Positions 48,141 through 57,413 of a stretch of DNA of 64,000 bases are shown one piece after another. The stretch spans positions 1,258,588 to 1,322,587 of the forward strand of contig NZ_CP056199.1 in assembly GCF_013782625.1 (NCBI RefSeq), in the 5' to 3' direction. A program made the translations under genes and the position numbers. Under the pieces are notes generated by a model, which was not told the origin of the DNA, made no database searches, and saw only the letters and a program-made list of their open reading frames with translations. How positions within the stretch are numbered: position 1 is the stretch's first letter; each line of letters starts with the position of its first letter. Source of the DNA: Enterobacter sp. RHBSTW-00994. Its GTDB lineage: Bacteria; Pseudomonadota; Gammaproteobacteria; Enterobacterales; Enterobacteriaceae.

Positions 48141-49043
48141 AGCCTTGTCGTTTGGTGTTTTGAACAGCGCTTTCATGTCGTCAGACAGTTCGAAGTTCAT
48201 GTTGAGGTTTTTAGGTGGAATCGGGTTCTTGAACCATTTATCGAACCATTTTTCCGCTTCACCAGACGTTTGCGTCTGAGCAATGGTGTCATCGATCAGT
48301 TTCTTAAACTCCGGATCGTCTTTGCGCAGCATGCAACCGTAGGCTTCTTTTGATTGCGCAGTGCCGACGATTTCCCAATTATCTGGTTTCTTCGCTTTCG
48401 CACGTTCGCCAGCCAACAGAGCGTCATCCATCATGAACGCGACAGCGCGCCCGCTTTCCAGCGTACGGAAAGAGTCACCATGGTCTTTTGCGCTGATGAT
48501 GCGCATATCCATTTTCTTCTCGTCGTTCAGCTTGTGCAGCAGAACTTCAGAGGTTGTACCGGACGTCACCACAACCGCTTTGCCTTTCAGGTCAGCAAAA
48601 TCTTTAATTTCGCCGCCTTTCTTCGTCAGCAGGCGCGTGCCTACAACAAAGATAGTGTCGGAGAAGGCAGCCTGTTTCTGGCGCTCAAGGTTATTGGTGG
48701 TCGAACCGCACTCAAAATCGAATGTACCGTTTTGCAGCAGCGGAATACGATTTTGAGAGGTAATTGGGATCAGTTTTACCTGAATATCAGGCTTGTTCAG
48801 CTTTTTCTTGACCGCTTCGACGATTGCGTTGGAGTAGTCCTGAGAATAGCCGACGACTTTCTGTGTGTTGTCGTAGTACGAGAACGGCACAGAAGACTCA
48901 CGGTGGCCGACCACGATCACGCCGTTTTTAGCAATCTTGTCGAGAGTGCTTTGCCCGGCAGCGGGTGCGGCGTCCTCAGCGTGAACGACGCTTGCGGACA
49001 TTCCCATCACCAGCATTGCTGTGGCCAGTTTACGTAATTGCAT
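48132..49043 (-). CDS. gltI: Glutamate/aspartate periplasmic binding protein
   Basis: GltI captures glutamate and aspartate for GltJKL. The 303-residue precursor has a signal peptide (LATAMLVMGMSASVVHA) and the type 2 periplasmic binding fold (GVIVVGHRESSVPFSYYD, IPITSQNRIPLLQNGTFDFECGSTTNN). ATG 49041-49043 with AGGAG upstream was chosen; another ATG lies two codons earlier. The leader has a CA-rich GcvB target. Position, length and sequence match E. coli. Confidence 0.97.
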   Translation of the reverse strand: MQLRKLATAMLVMGMSASVVHAEDAAPAAGQSTLDKIAKNGVIVVGHRESSVPFSYYDNTQKVVGYSQDYSNAIVEAVKKKLNKPDIQVKLIPITSQNRIPLLQNGTFDFECGSTTNNLERQKQAAFSDTIFVVGTRLLTKKGGEIKDFADLKGKAVVVTSGTTSEVLLHKLNDEKKMDMRIISAKDHGDSFRTLESGRAVAFMMDDALLAGERAKAKKPDNWEIVGTAQSKEAYGCMLRKDDPEFKKLIDDTIAQTQTSGEAEKWFDKWFKNPIPPKNLNMNFELSDDMKALFKTPNDKALN

Positions 49044-49088
49044 ACCCAACTCCTTTTTTCATCTGCGCCAGAGACGCATAGAGACCCA

Positions 49089-49104
49089 GTGTGATGTTGT
49101 TATA
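49089..49104 (-). promoter_or_regulatory. GcvB sRNA target in the gltI leader
   Basis: On the gltI strand this reads TATAACAACATCACAC, 46-61 bases before the ATG. ACAACATCACA is complementary to the GU-rich R1 region of GcvB as known from Salmonella, where gltI is repressed at this distance. It is assigned from knowledge of GcvB, which is not in this window. Confidence 0.75.
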
Positions 49105-49416
49105 GCTCGCTCAAAACGAGTGCAGTGTTATGCATGTTTGTTAACATTTAGTTTGGCTTAATGTAAAGATTTTGCTGCGTTATTGTTTATTTTTGCGAAG
49201 CGCGCCGCACCATTTAGAGGCAAAAATCTTTCGTTGCACTCTTGTGGTGCTGTCGATGACCTGTGCTGGTGCGACAAAGTTTCACGTTAAGCCAAATTAC
49301 GTTTGCGTGAATTAACAAAGCAATAGGCGTGCCAGAAATGCTCTTTCCCCTGAACCTGTTCTTAAAAGGAAGAGGGGAAAAGGTGAGGCTGGATGGTGAA
49401 AGAGGGCGCGTAGGAT

Positions 49417-49440
49417 CCCCTCTCCCGGTTGAGAGAGGGG
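49417..49440. repeat. REP-like palindrome, copy 4
   Basis: CCCCTCTC (49417-49424), an 8-base loop and GAGAGGGG (49433-49440) form a variant of the CCCTCTCCC element just beyond the lnt stop. Confidence 0.6.
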
Positions 49441-49454
49441 AAGGGGGGAGAAGA

Positions 49455-50993
49455 TTACTTACGACGCTGACGAAGGCTCATTAGCACTGCGCCAAAGCCA
49501 AACAGTGCCGTCAGGATCCACAATGGCCAGTTACCGGTGCGGGCATACGGTGTCAGGCCTGTTGTCGGTGTAACTTTAGCAGTCAGTACATCGCGGGTGA
49601 ACTGCGGGATCATGGCCTGAATTTCACCCTGCGGACCAATCACGGCGGTAATACCATTGTTGGTACTGCGCAGTAACGGGCGTGCTAATTCCAGGGAGCG
49701 CATGCGTGCCATCTGGAAATGCTGCCACGGGCCAATGGATTTACCGAACCATGCATCATTGGAGATGGTCAGCAGATAATCGGTATCCGGACGGAAATTA
49801 TCGCGCACCTGTTCACCGAGGATAATTTCGTAGCAAATGGCGGCGGTCAGTGCAAAACCATGCGCATGCAACTGTGGCTGAACATACGGACCACGGCTAA
49901 ATGATGACATCGGCAAGTCAAAGAACGGCGCGAGCGGGCGCAGAATCGATTCCAGCGGAACAAACTCGCCAAACGGGACAAGATGGTTTTTGTTGTAGCG
50001 GTCAGTGGAGTTGTAGCTGTACGGATTATCCTTACCAAGCGTAATGATCGTGTTGTACGTGTCATACCTGTTTTGCTGGTTCAGACGCGCATCGACAATT
50101 CCGGTTATCAGCGTGCTGCCACGGGCGCGCAGCAAATCATCCATCATGTTCAGGAAAGGTTGCTGGTTAATTTCCAGGTCAGGGATCGCGGATTCTGGCC
50201 AGATGATCAACTGTGATTTCCCCATCACCTGCTCGGTAGCGTCGGCATAGATTTTGAGCGTGTTCAGCAGTTGCTTCTCATCCCATTTCATCGCCTGCGG
50301 TATGTCGCCTTGCACCATGGATACTTGCATCGCACGCTCAGGCTCAAGGGTGTACCACTGAATATAACGAAGCGGGAAAGGAAGGGTGAAGAGCACGATT
50401 GCTGTCACCAGTGGTCGCCAGTTGCGTGTGATCATCGCCAGCACCAGCAAACCACTGACCACCATCAGGAGGAAGTTAATTGTCTCAACGCCCATAACTG
50501 GTGCGAGACCTTTCAACGGACCATCAATCTGGCTATAGCCGAACTGCAGCCACGGGAAGCCGGTCAGAACCCAACCGCGCAGAAACTCGGTGATTTGCCA
50601 CACCACGGGTGCGGCAATGGCGACACGCAGCCAGGTGGTTTTTGGCCACAGGCGCGAAAGAATACCCGCAAATAAACCGGTGTAGAGCGAAAGATAAGCC
50701 GCCAGCAAAACGACCAGAAAAACGTTAACGGGCCCTGGCATCCCGCCAAACTGCGCGATACTGACATAAACCCAGTTAATACCGGACCCAAACAGACCCA
50801 GGCCCCAGAAATAACCGATGGCTGCAGCCTGTAATGGACGACGATTGAGGGTCAGGCCTTGCAGCCCCATCAGAGAGATAATGGCCGCAGGCCAGATATC
50901 GTAAGGAGAAAAAGCCAGCGTACCGCTGGCTCCAAGTAACAGCGCCAGCAGCAAACGGACGCGCTGGCGTTCAAGTAATGAGGCAAATGCCAT
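49455..50993 (-). CDS. lnt: Apolipoprotein N-acyltransferase
   Basis: Lnt adds the third acyl chain to the N-terminal Cys of lipoproteins in the inner membrane. The 512-residue protein has six to eight transmembrane helices in the first 200 residues and a periplasmic nitrilase domain. Catalytic Glu is in [12 protein letters not shown] (near 267), the Lys in [11 protein letters not shown] and the Cys in [12 protein letters not shown] (near 387). It lies 5 bases after corC on the minus strand, as in the E. coli ybeZYX-lnt operon. Confidence 0.97.
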   Translation of the reverse strand: MAFASLLERQRVRLLLALLLGASGTLAFSPYDIWPAAIISLMGLQGLTLNRRPLQAAAIGYFWGLGLFGSGINWVYVSIAQFGGMPGPVNVFLVVLLAAYLSLYTGLFAGILSRLWPKTTWLRVAIAAPVVWQITEFLRGWVLTGFPWLQFGYSQIDGPLKGLAPVMGVETINFLLMVVSGLLVLAMITRNWRPLVTAIVLFTLPFPLRYIQWYTLEPERAMQVSMVQGDIPQAMKWDEKQLLNTLKIYADATEQVMGKSQLIIWPESAIPDLEINQQPFLNMMDDLLRARGSTLITGIVDARLNQQNRYDTYNTIITLGKDNPYSYNSTDRYNKNHLVPFGEFVPLESILRPLAPFFDLPMSSFSRGPYVQPQLHAHGFALTAAICYEIILGEQVRDNFRPDTDYLLTISNDAWFGKSIGPWQHFQMARMRSLELARPLLRSTNNGITAVIGPQGEIQAMIPQFTRDVLTAKVTPTTGLTPYARTGNWPLWILTALFGFGAVLMSLRQRRK

Positions 50994-50998
50994 TTACA

Positions 50999-51877
50999 TT
51001 AATCTTCCAGTTTCGGAACCGGGGAGTCGTCCGGCATTTTGACGTGAACCTGAATAATACGTCGGCTGTCAGCCATAGCGACTTTGAATTGGTAACCATC
51101 AATGTCAACAGATTCGCCGCGAGCCGGCAGATGGCCAAACGCCTGCATCACCAGACCCCCAATGGTATCCACCTCTTCATCGCTGAAGTGAGTACCGAAG
51201 GCATCGTTGAAGTCTTCAATCGAGGCCAGTGCGCGGATAGTCCAGGTGTGACGGCTTAACTGACGGAAGTCGATATCTTCTTCTTCGTCATACTCGTCTT
51301 CGATTTCACCTACGATCAGCTCAAGAATATCTTCGATGGTGACAAGACCCGAAACACCGCCAAATTCATCAATAACAATTGCCATATGATAGCGCTGAGA
51401 ACGGAACTCTTTCAGCATGCGGTCAACACGCTTACTTTCCGGAACCACAACCGCCTGGCGTAACACTTTTTCCATGCTGAAGGCTTCGGCATCGCTGCGC
51501 ATAAACGGCAGCAGATCTTTGGCCATCAAAATCCCTTCAATGTGATCTTTGTCTTCGCTGATGACCGGAAAACGGGAGTGAGCCGATTCGATGATAACAT
51601 CGAGGCATTCGTCCAGCGTCTGGTTGCGTTTCAGAGTGATCATCTGCGAGCGGGGAATCATGATATCGCGTACTCGCTGGTCTGCGATGTCCATGACGCC
51701 TTCGAGCATTTCACGTGTATCTTCGTCGATAAGATCGTTTTGCCCGGAATCACGAATCAGCTCCAGCAATTCATCGCGGTTTTTGGGCTCACCGTGGAAA
51801 AGCTGGCTCAGGATAAGGGAGAAAAATCCCTTTTTACTGTTTGTCGTGTCGCTACTGTGTGAATTGTCGTCGCTCAT
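50999..51877 (-). CDS. corC: CBS-domain protein CorC (YbeX)
   Basis: CorC is a 292-residue cytosolic protein with two CBS domains (residues 70-190, [62 protein letters not shown]) and a C-terminal CorC/HlyC transporter-associated domain. It has been linked to CorA-type Mg2+/Co2+ efflux and, in E. coli, to ribosome metabolism. It sits between ybeY and lnt; a GC-rich hairpin separates it from ybeY. Confidence 0.94.
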   Translation of the reverse strand: MSDDNSHSSDTTNSKKGFFSLILSQLFHGEPKNRDELLELIRDSGQNDLIDEDTREMLEGVMDIADQRVRDIMIPRSQMITLKRNQTLDECLDVIIESAHSRFPVISEDKDHIEGILMAKDLLPFMRSDAEAFSMEKVLRQAVVVPESKRVDRMLKEFRSQRYHMAIVIDEFGGVSGLVTIEDILELIVGEIEDEYDEEEDIDFRQLSRHTWTIRALASIEDFNDAFGTHFSDEEVDTIGGLVMQAFGHLPARGESVDIDGYQFKVAMADSRRIIQVHVKMPDDSPVPKLED

Positions 51878-51915
51878 GGCGTTTGTTAAGGGTTCTCATG
51901 GTTGTTCAACGTTTA

Positions 51916-51942
51916 CTGCCGCGGAATGTCCTCACGCGGCAG
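51916..51942 (-). terminator. Hairpin between ybeY and corC
   Basis: CTGCCGCG (51916-51923), an 11-base loop and CGCGGCAG (51935-51942) form an 8-bp GC stem in the 89-base gap between ybeY and corC. No U-tract follows, so it could be a processing or stability element rather than a terminator. Confidence 0.4.
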
Positions 51943-51966
51943 CATATTAGTCAGTCAGCAGACAGA

Positions 51967-52434
51967 CTATTCTTTCTCGGCAATGTACGGATCCTCATAG
52001 CCCAGAGCAAGCATTATCTCTGTCTCGAGAGATTCCATCTCTTCTGCTTCGTCGTCTTCGATATGATCATAACCCAGAAGATGGAGGCTACCGTGTATGA
52101 CCATATGCGCCCAATGCGCATCAAGTGGCTTCTGCTGTTCTTTTGCTTCCTGCTCAACGACCTGGCGGCAGATGATCAGATCGCCCAGCAACGGCATCTC
52201 AATACCCGGTGGTGCTTCAAACGGAAACGAGAGCACGTTAGTCGGCTTATCTTTCCCGCGGTAGGTCAGGTTAAGCTCGTGGCTTTCAGCTTCATCCACC
52301 AGCCGAATCGTGACTTCTGACTCTTCCTGAAATTGCGGGATAACCGCATCCAGCCATTTCTGAAACTGGCTCTCTTCCGGCAAACCGGAATTGTCTTCAC
52401 AGGCCAGCTGTAAATCGAGGATCACCTGACTCAT
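51967..52434 (-). CDS. ybeY: Endoribonuclease YbeY
   Basis: YbeY is a 155-residue zinc-dependent endonuclease needed for 16S rRNA 3'-end maturation and 70S quality control. The UPF0054 metal motif is complete: [15 protein letters not shown] (H-x3-H-x5-H). A second conserved stretch is [16 protein letters not shown]. The ATG overlaps the ybeZ stop (ATGA), so translation is coupled to the PhoH-like ATPase. Confidence 0.97.
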   Translation of the reverse strand: MSQVILDLQLACEDNSGLPEESQFQKWLDAVIPQFQEESEVTIRLVDEAESHELNLTYRGKDKPTNVLSFPFEAPPGIEMPLLGDLIICRQVVEQEAKEQQKPLDAHWAHMVIHGSLHLLGYDHIEDDEAEEMESLETEIMLALGYEDPYIAEKE

Positions 52435-53477
52435 TTTTGCTCCTGCTCCTGGGCTTCGCGTTTACGTTCCGCGGCCAGTTCTGCTTTACGTTTTTGTTCG
52501 GCTTCTTCCCATGCTTCATAGGCGTTAACGATACGTGCCACCACTGGGTGACGGACAACGTCTTCGCTGTGGAAGAAGTTAAAGCTAATTTCATCGACAT
52601 CGGCCAGCACTTCGATCGCATGACGAAGGCCTGATTTGGTGCTGCGCGGCAGGTCGATCTGGGTGACGTCACCGGTGATAACGGCTTTCGAGTTAAAACC
52701 GATACGTGTCAGGAACATCTTCATCTGCTCGATGGTGGTGTTCTGGCTTTCATCAAGAATGATAAATGCGTCATTGAGCGTACGACCGCGCATATAGGCC
52801 AGTGGTGCGACTTCGATGACATTACGCTCGATGAGTTTCTCAACTTTCTCAAAGCCCAGCATTTCGAACAGTGCGTCGTAAAGTGGGCGCAGATAAGGGT
52901 CCACTTTCTGGCTCAGGTCGCCTGGTAAGAAACCGAGTTTTTCACCCGCTTCAACCGCCGGACGCGTCAGCAGAATACGGCGCACATCCTGTCGCTCCAG
53001 CGCATCTACCGCTGCTGCTACGGCCAGGTAGGTTTTCCCGGTCCCTGCTGGGCCTACACCGAAAGTGATGTCGTGATCGAGGATATTGGCGATGTACTGT
53101 GCCTGATTTGGCGTACGTGGTTTGATGACGCCACGCTTGGTTTTAATGTTGATGGCTTTGCCGTACTCCGGCACGCTGTCAGCACTTTGCTCAAGCACTC
53201 GCGCTTCTTTGATCGCCAGATGGATCTGTTCCGGCTCGATATCCTGCGTTTGGCCGCGCATCGGGGCGGTATCGACATACAGGCTGAGCAGAATATCGGC
53301 TGCGGCATTAACGCAAATAGGGCGGCCAGTGAGTTTGAAATGATTATCGCGACGATTGATTTCGATACCCAGACGTCGCTCCAGTTGTTTGATGTTGTCA
53401 TCAAACGGCCCGCACAGGCTCAGCAGGCGAGCGTTGTCTGCTGGCTCAAGGGTAATTTCACGCGTGTCTATGTTCAA
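52431..53477 (-). CDS. ybeZ: PhoH-like ATPase YbeZ
   Basis: YbeZ is a 348-residue PhoH-family ATPase/RNA-helicase-like protein that partners YbeY. Walker [12 protein letters not shown] and Walker [12 protein letters not shown] are visible, with the basic, Glu/Lys-rich tail ([18 protein letters not shown]) at the C-terminus. The start is TTG 53475-53477 with AAGAGGA upstream, matching the family start ([10 protein letters not shown]). The open frame extends 15 codons to an ATG at 53522 that looks non-native. Confidence 0.93.
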   Translation of the reverse strand: MNIDTREITLEPADNARLLSLCGPFDDNIKQLERRLGIEINRRDNHFKLTGRPICVNAAADILLSLYVDTAPMRGQTQDIEPEQIHLAIKEARVLEQSADSVPEYGKAINIKTKRGVIKPRTPNQAQYIANILDHDITFGVGPAGTGKTYLAVAAAVDALERQDVRRILLTRPAVEAGEKLGFLPGDLSQKVDPYLRPLYDALFEMLGFEKVEKLIERNVIEVAPLAYMRGRTLNDAFIILDESQNTTIEQMKMFLTRIGFNSKAVITGDVTQIDLPRSTKSGLRHAIEVLADVDEISFNFFHSEDVVRHPVVARIVNAYEAWEEAEQKRKAELAAERKREAQEQEQK

Positions 53478-53621
53478 ACTGTTCCTCTTAATATGTGTAT
53501 TGCCGGAGGGCAACTTGCACATCCGGCCACAGACGAGTCGTCGTCATAACGAAATTATTCACGCCATAGAATAAAGGCGCAAGCATTGCAATGGATATTG
53601 GGGACGGAGAGAGGAAATACA

Positions 53622-53644
53622 AGGCCTGCCAGAAAGGCAGGCCT
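53622..53644 (-). terminator. Terminator after miaB
   Basis: AGGCCTGCC, 5-base loop and GGCAGGCCT form a 9-bp stem 8 bases beyond the miaB stop; on the minus strand it is followed by TGTATTT. Confidence 0.75.
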
Positions 53645-53651
53645 GAACGAA

Positions 53652-55076
53652 TTAAGGCTGGTAGATACCGACACCTGAATCGTTTTCTTTGCGGGTACGT
53701 GAAATCACAGACTCTGGCGATTCAACGACGCGCAGGCCCATCTCTTCTTCGGTACGGACCAGCTTCGCGCGCAGGGAGTTTGTCAAAACTTCAACAATTT
53801 CCACGTCAACGAATTTACCGACCATATCTGGTGTGCCTTCAAAGTTGACCACGCGGTTATTTTCAGTGCGGCCAGACAGTTCCATCACGCTTTTACGGGA
53901 TGTACCTTCGACAAGAATACGCTGGGTTGTACCGAGCATGCGACGGCTCCAGGCGGTGGCTTGCTGGTTAATACGCTCCTGCAAAATATAGAGACGCTGC
54001 TTTTTCTCTTCATCAGGTACATCATCAACCATATCGGCCGCAGGTGTGCCTGGGCGCGCAGAGAAGATGAAGCTGTAGCTCACGTCGAAATTCACTTCGC
54101 CGATGAGTTTCATGGTGCGCTCAAAATCTTCGGTCGTTTCGCCAGGGAAGCCCACGATAAAGTCAGAGCTTATCTGGATATCCGGACGTGCTTCGCGCAG
54201 CTTACGGATAATTGATTTGTATTCCAGCACCGTATGAGGACGGCCCATCAGGTTGAGAACCCGGTCCGATCCGCACTGAATCGGCAGGTGCAGGAAGCTC
54301 ACCAGTTCCGGCGTATCGCGATAAACATCAATAATGTCATCGGTAAATTCGATCGGGTGGCTGGTGGTGAAGCGAATACGATCGATACCATCAATAGCGG
54401 CGACCAGACGTAGCAGTTCAGCAAAACTGCCGGTGCTACCGTCATAGTTTTCACCGCGCCAGGCGTTGACGTTTTGACCCAGCAGGTTAACTTCGCGTAC
54501 GCCTTGAGCAGCCAACTGGGCGATCTCAAAGAGAATATCATCGCTCGGGCGGCTCACTTCTTCACCACGGGTATAAGGCACGACGCAATAGGTACAGTAT
54601 TTATTGCAGCCTTCCATGATCGACACATACGCAGCCGGACCATCGGCACGCGGTTCCGGCAGGCGGTCGAACTTTTCGATCTCAGGGAAACTGACGTCAA
54701 CCACAGGTTTGCGATTACCGCGTACGGCATTGATCATTTCTGGCAAGCGGTGCAGTGTCTGCGGGCCAAAAATAATATCAACATAGTGAGCGCGGCTTCG
54801 AATCAGTTTCCCTTCCTGTGAGGCTACGCAACCGCCGACACCGATGATCACGTCAGGTCTTTTTCGTTTTATTAGCTTCCAGCGACCTAACTGATGGAAT
54901 ACTTTCTCCTGCGCCTTCTCACGGATTGAACAGGTATTCAACAACAACACATCGGCTTCGTCAGCATTGTCGGTTAGTTGATACCCGTGCGTGGCATCCA
55001 GCAGATCGGCCATCTTTGATGAATCGTATTCGTTCATCTGACAGCCCCAGGTTTTAATATGGAGTTTTTTTGTCAT
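53652..55076 (-). CDS. miaB: tRNA-2-methylthio-N6-isopentenyladenosine synthase
   Basis: MiaB is a radical-SAM methylthiotransferase that adds methylthio to i6A37 of tRNAs reading UNN codons. The 474-residue protein has the UPF0004 cluster cysteines (TWGCQMN, NTCSIRE, GVGGCVA), the radical-[11 protein letters not shown] and a C-terminal TRAM domain (residues 380-445). The frame extends 28 codons upstream (55160), but [11 protein letters not shown] gives the E. coli length. It is divergent from ubiF. Confidence 0.97.
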   Translation of the reverse strand: MTKKLHIKTWGCQMNEYDSSKMADLLDATHGYQLTDNADEADVLLLNTCSIREKAQEKVFHQLGRWKLIKRKRPDVIIGVGGCVASQEGKLIRSRAHYVDIIFGPQTLHRLPEMINAVRGNRKPVVDVSFPEIEKFDRLPEPRADGPAAYVSIMEGCNKYCTYCVVPYTRGEEVSRPSDDILFEIAQLAAQGVREVNLLGQNVNAWRGENYDGSTGSFAELLRLVAAIDGIDRIRFTTSHPIEFTDDIIDVYRDTPELVSFLHLPIQCGSDRVLNLMGRPHTVLEYKSIIRKLREARPDIQISSDFIVGFPGETTEDFERTMKLIGEVNFDVSYSFIFSARPGTPAADMVDDVPDEEKKQRLYILQERINQQATAWSRRMLGTTQRILVEGTSRKSVMELSGRTENNRVVNFEGTPDMVGKFVDVEIVEVLTNSLRAKLVRTEEEMGLRVVESPESVISRTRKENDSGVGIYQP

Positions 55077-55212
55077 CGACTTGCTCATGCTCAGGATTGC
55101 AGGGCGCGTATTGTAATGCTTTGGTGCGGTTGTGACCAGTATGAAGGTTGTCAACCTCAAAGAGATAAAAATCCGGTAAACTTAAGGGATTCTCCAATAA
55201 GGATTATTGACC

Positions 55213-56388
55213 ATGACTATCCAAAAAACCGGGGTTGCTGTTGTTGGCGGCGGTATGGTCGGCAGCGCACTGGCGCTCGGACTGGCGCAGCAAGGATTTG
55301 ACGTTACGGTAATCGAACAAGCGGCTCCAGCGGTGTTTGATGCAATGGCAAAACCGGATGTGCGTATATCCGCTATCAGTGCGGCATCGGTTGAACTGCT
55401 GCGTGGGCTTGGAGTGTGGGATGCGGTGCTGGCTATGCGTGCTCATCCATACAGCCGGCTCGAAACCTGGGAGTGGGAAAACGCGCACGTGGTGTTCGAT
55501 GCTGCCGAGCTAAAATTACCTCGTCTTGGCTATATGGTGGAAAACAATGTTCTGCAGCAGGCGCTTTGGCAATCGCTGGAAGCCCATCCTGATGTAACAC
55601 TGTGCGTTCCGGCATCACTCAAGGCTCTGCATCACCATGAGGGCGGGTATTTGCTGACACTGGATAATGGTGATGAGCTGGCTGTGAAGCTGGTGGTGGG
55701 GGCGGATGGTGCGAACTCGCAGGTCAGGCAGATGGCGGGGATTGGCGTTCATGCCTGGCAGTATCAGCAATCGTGCATGCTGATCACCGTACAGTGTGAA
55801 AATGAACCGGGTGAGAGCACCTGGCAGCATTTCACCCCCGACGGTCCGCACGCCTTTTTACCGTTGTTCGATAACTGGGCGTCGCTGGTGTGGTACGACA
55901 CACCAGCGCATATTCGTCAGTTGCAGGGGTTATCGATGGAGCAACTTCAGCGCGAAATCATCCACCATTTTCCGAACCGTCTGGGGCGCGTGACGCCCGT
56001 CGCTGCGGGAGCATTTCCTTTAACGCGTCGCCACGCTCTGCAGTATGTGCGTGAAGGGTTAGCGCTGGTGGGGGACGCGGCGCATACCATCCATCCACTG
56101 GCAGGGCAGGGAGTTAACCTGGGGTATCGTGATGTGGAAGCGCTGCTTGATGTGTTGGGTAATGCCCGTAGCCACGGCGAGGCATGGGCGAGCCACCAGG
56201 TACTGAAGCGTTACCAGACGCGTCGGATGGCAGATAATTTCATCATGCAATCTGGGATGGATCTGTTTTATGCCGGATTCAGCAATGACTTAGGTCCGGT
56301 ACGTATTCTGCGTAATATTGGATTGATGGCTGCTGGGCGTGCAGGTGTGCTGAAAAGGCAGGCACTGAAATATGCGCTAGGCCTTTAA
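55213..56388 (+). CDS. ubiF: 3-demethoxyubiquinol 3-hydroxylase UbiF
   Basis: UbiF is the FAD monooxygenase that hydroxylates C6 of demethoxyubiquinone in ubiquinone synthesis. The 391-residue protein has the N-terminal Rossmann motif AVVGGGMVGSALA, the DG motif VVGADGANSQVR and GDAAHTIHPLAGQGVNLGYRD for FAD. A TTG two codons upstream (55207) is also in frame; ATG 55213 gives the E. coli length and has AAGGA upstream. It is divergent from miaB and precedes the tRNA cluster. Confidence 0.96.
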   Translation: MTIQKTGVAVVGGGMVGSALALGLAQQGFDVTVIEQAAPAVFDAMAKPDVRISAISAASVELLRGLGVWDAVLAMRAHPYSRLETWEWENAHVVFDAAELKLPRLGYMVENNVLQQALWQSLEAHPDVTLCVPASLKALHHHEGGYLLTLDNGDELAVKLVVGADGANSQVRQMAGIGVHAWQYQQSCMLITVQCENEPGESTWQHFTPDGPHAFLPLFDNWASLVWYDTPAHIRQLQGLSMEQLQREIIHHFPNRLGRVTPVAAGAFPLTRRHALQYVREGLALVGDAAHTIHPLAGQGVNLGYRDVEALLDVLGNARSHGEAWASHQVLKRYQTRRMADNFIMQSGMDLFYAGFSNDLGPVRILRNIGLMAAGRAGVLKRQALKYALGL

Positions 56389-56396
56389 TTTTTGCG

Positions 56397-56417
56397 GCCT
56401 CTCCTTGTGGGAGAGGC
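56397..56417. repeat. REP-like palindrome, copy 5
   Basis: GCCTCTCC (56397-56404), a 5-base loop and GGAGAGGC (56410-56417) form a variant of the CCCTCTCCC element, 9 bases after the ubiF stop. Confidence 0.6.
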
Positions 56418-56449
56418 ATCTGGCTATGCCATTATTAATGTACAAAAAC

Positions 56450-56477
56450 AAAAAAGCCCGCAGAGCGGGCTTTTTTG
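56450..56477. terminator. Bidirectional terminator between ubiF and the tRNA operon
   Basis: AAAAAAGCCCGC, loop and GCGGGCTTTTTT lie between ubiF (+) and the 3' end of the tRNA cluster (-); T-runs occur on both strands. Confidence 0.92.
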
Positions 56478-56485
56478 TTTTTAAG

Positions 56486-56560
56486 TGGCTGGGGTACGAG
56501 GATTCGAACCTCGGAATGCTGGTATCAGAAACCAGAGCCTTACCGCTTGGCGATACCCCA
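56486..56560 (-). tRNA. glnX: tRNA-Gln (anticodon CTG)
   Basis: This 75-nt cloverleaf starts TGGGGTATCGCC, has anticodon loop TTCTGAT and an encoded CCA end. Position corresponds to E. coli glnX, the last gene of the operon. Confidence 0.96.
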
Positions 56561-56598
56561 ATAGGGACTGCAAACAGATTGTAATACTACTTCAAAAT

Positions 56599-56673
56599 TG
56601 GCTGGGGTACGAGGATTCGAACCTCGGAATGCTGGTATCAGAAACCAGAGCCTTACCGCTTGGCGATACCCCA
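56599..56673 (-). tRNA. glnV: tRNA-Gln (anticodon CTG)
   Basis: Apparently identical over 75 nt to the copy at 56486-56560, including anticodon CTG and CCA. The place matches glnV. Confidence 0.96.
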
Positions 56674-56717
56674 ATTTTTCTTTTGTGATATATCGCTTAC
56701 CGCAATACATCAAATTA

Positions 56718-56794
56718 TGGTGGCTACGACGGGATTCGAACCTGTGACCCCATCATTATGAGTGATGTGCTCTAACCAACTGAGCTACGTAGCC
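56718..56794 (-). tRNA. metU: tRNA-Met, elongator (anticodon CAT)
   Basis: 77 nt, starts GGCTACGTAGCTC, anticodon loop CTCATAA, encoded CCA. The first acceptor base pair is G-C, so this is elongator rather than initiator Met. The position matches metU. Confidence 0.96.
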
Positions 56795-56814
56795 AACTTT
56801 ACTGCATTCTTCGA

Positions 56815-56889
56815 TGGCTGGGGTACCTGGATTCGAACCAGGGAATGCCGGTATCAAAAACCGGTGCCTTACCGCTTGGCGATACCCCA
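56815..56889 (-). tRNA. glnW: tRNA-Gln (anticodon TTG)
   Basis: 75 nt with anticodon loop TTTTGAT and encoded CCA. It differs from the CTG isoacceptor mainly in the anticodon and T arms. The position matches glnW. Confidence 0.96.
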
Positions 56890-56921
56890 ATACCGCGGAG
56901 AACCGCAAATCGAAGAAAAAA

Positions 56922-56996
56922 TGGCTGGGGTACCTGGATTCGAACCAGGGAATGCCGGTATCAAAAACCGGTGCCTTACCGCTTGGCGATACCCCA
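56922..56996 (-). tRNA. glnU: tRNA-Gln (anticodon TTG)
   Basis: Apparently identical over 75 nt to the neighbouring copy at 56815-56889. The position matches glnU. Confidence 0.96.
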
Positions 56997-57019
56997 TCCG
57001 TGCAACGCTTACTTGGGAA

Positions 57020-57104
57020 TGGTGCGGGAGGCGAGACTTGAACTCGCACACCTTGCGGCGCCAGAACCTAAATCTGGTGCGTCTACCAATTTCGCCACTC
57101 CCGC
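57020..57104 (-). tRNA. leuW: tRNA-Leu (anticodon TAG)
   Basis: 85 nt class II tRNA with a long variable arm, starts GCGGGAGTGGCG, anticodon loop TTTAGGT, encoded CCA. The position matches leuW. Confidence 0.96.
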
Positions 57105-57112
57105 AAAAAAGA

Positions 57113-57189
57113 TGGTGGCTACGACGGGATTCGAACCTGTGACCCCATCATTATGAGTGATGTGCTCTAACCAACTGAGCTACGTAGCC
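57113..57189 (-). tRNA. metT: tRNA-Met, elongator (anticodon CAT)
   Basis: 77 nt, apparently identical to the copy at 56718-56794. It is the promoter-proximal gene of the operon, matching metT. The promoter lies within 57190-57350. Confidence 0.96.
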
Positions 57190-57373
57190 ATCTTTTTTTC
57201 GCGTTACCTTATCGGCGTTGCGGGGCGCATTATGCGTATTGAGCTTTGAAGCGTCAACACCTTTTTCATCGAAAATGGCTGGAATGTGACTGTTTGGTTA
57301 GGTTGCGAACAGCGTGACCGAATATTCGGCAATTATCGGTTATTAATCGCTTTTGAACCGTTAAGTTCGGGGT

Positions 57374-57397
57374 AAAAAAAAGGCCCCGAAGGGCCTG
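57374..57397 (-). terminator. Terminator after asnB
   Basis: On the minus strand AGGCCC, TTC and GGGGCC(T) are followed by eight Ts, 17 bases beyond the asnB stop. Confidence 0.88.
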
Positions 57398-57413
57398 TTA
57401 ACGATCAGAATGT

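Larger units (their letters stand above)
49044..49454. other. Intergenic region between gltI and lnt
   Basis: These 411 bases hold the gltI leader with the GcvB target, the A+T-rich promoter zone (49120-49330), and near lnt the fourth REP-like palindrome (49417-49440). No ORF worth naming was seen. Confidence 0.7.

Noticed and set aside
56486..57189. Regularly spaced near-identical 75-77 bp repeats resembling a CRISPR array or tandem repeat
   Set aside because: Each unit folds as a tRNA with anticodon and CCA; they are the Gln, Met and Leu tRNA genes.
56485..57189. Integration site or island boundary at the tRNA cluster
   Set aside because: No integrase gene, partial tRNA repeat or foreign gene adjoins the tRNAs; the flanks are the usual ubiF and asnB.
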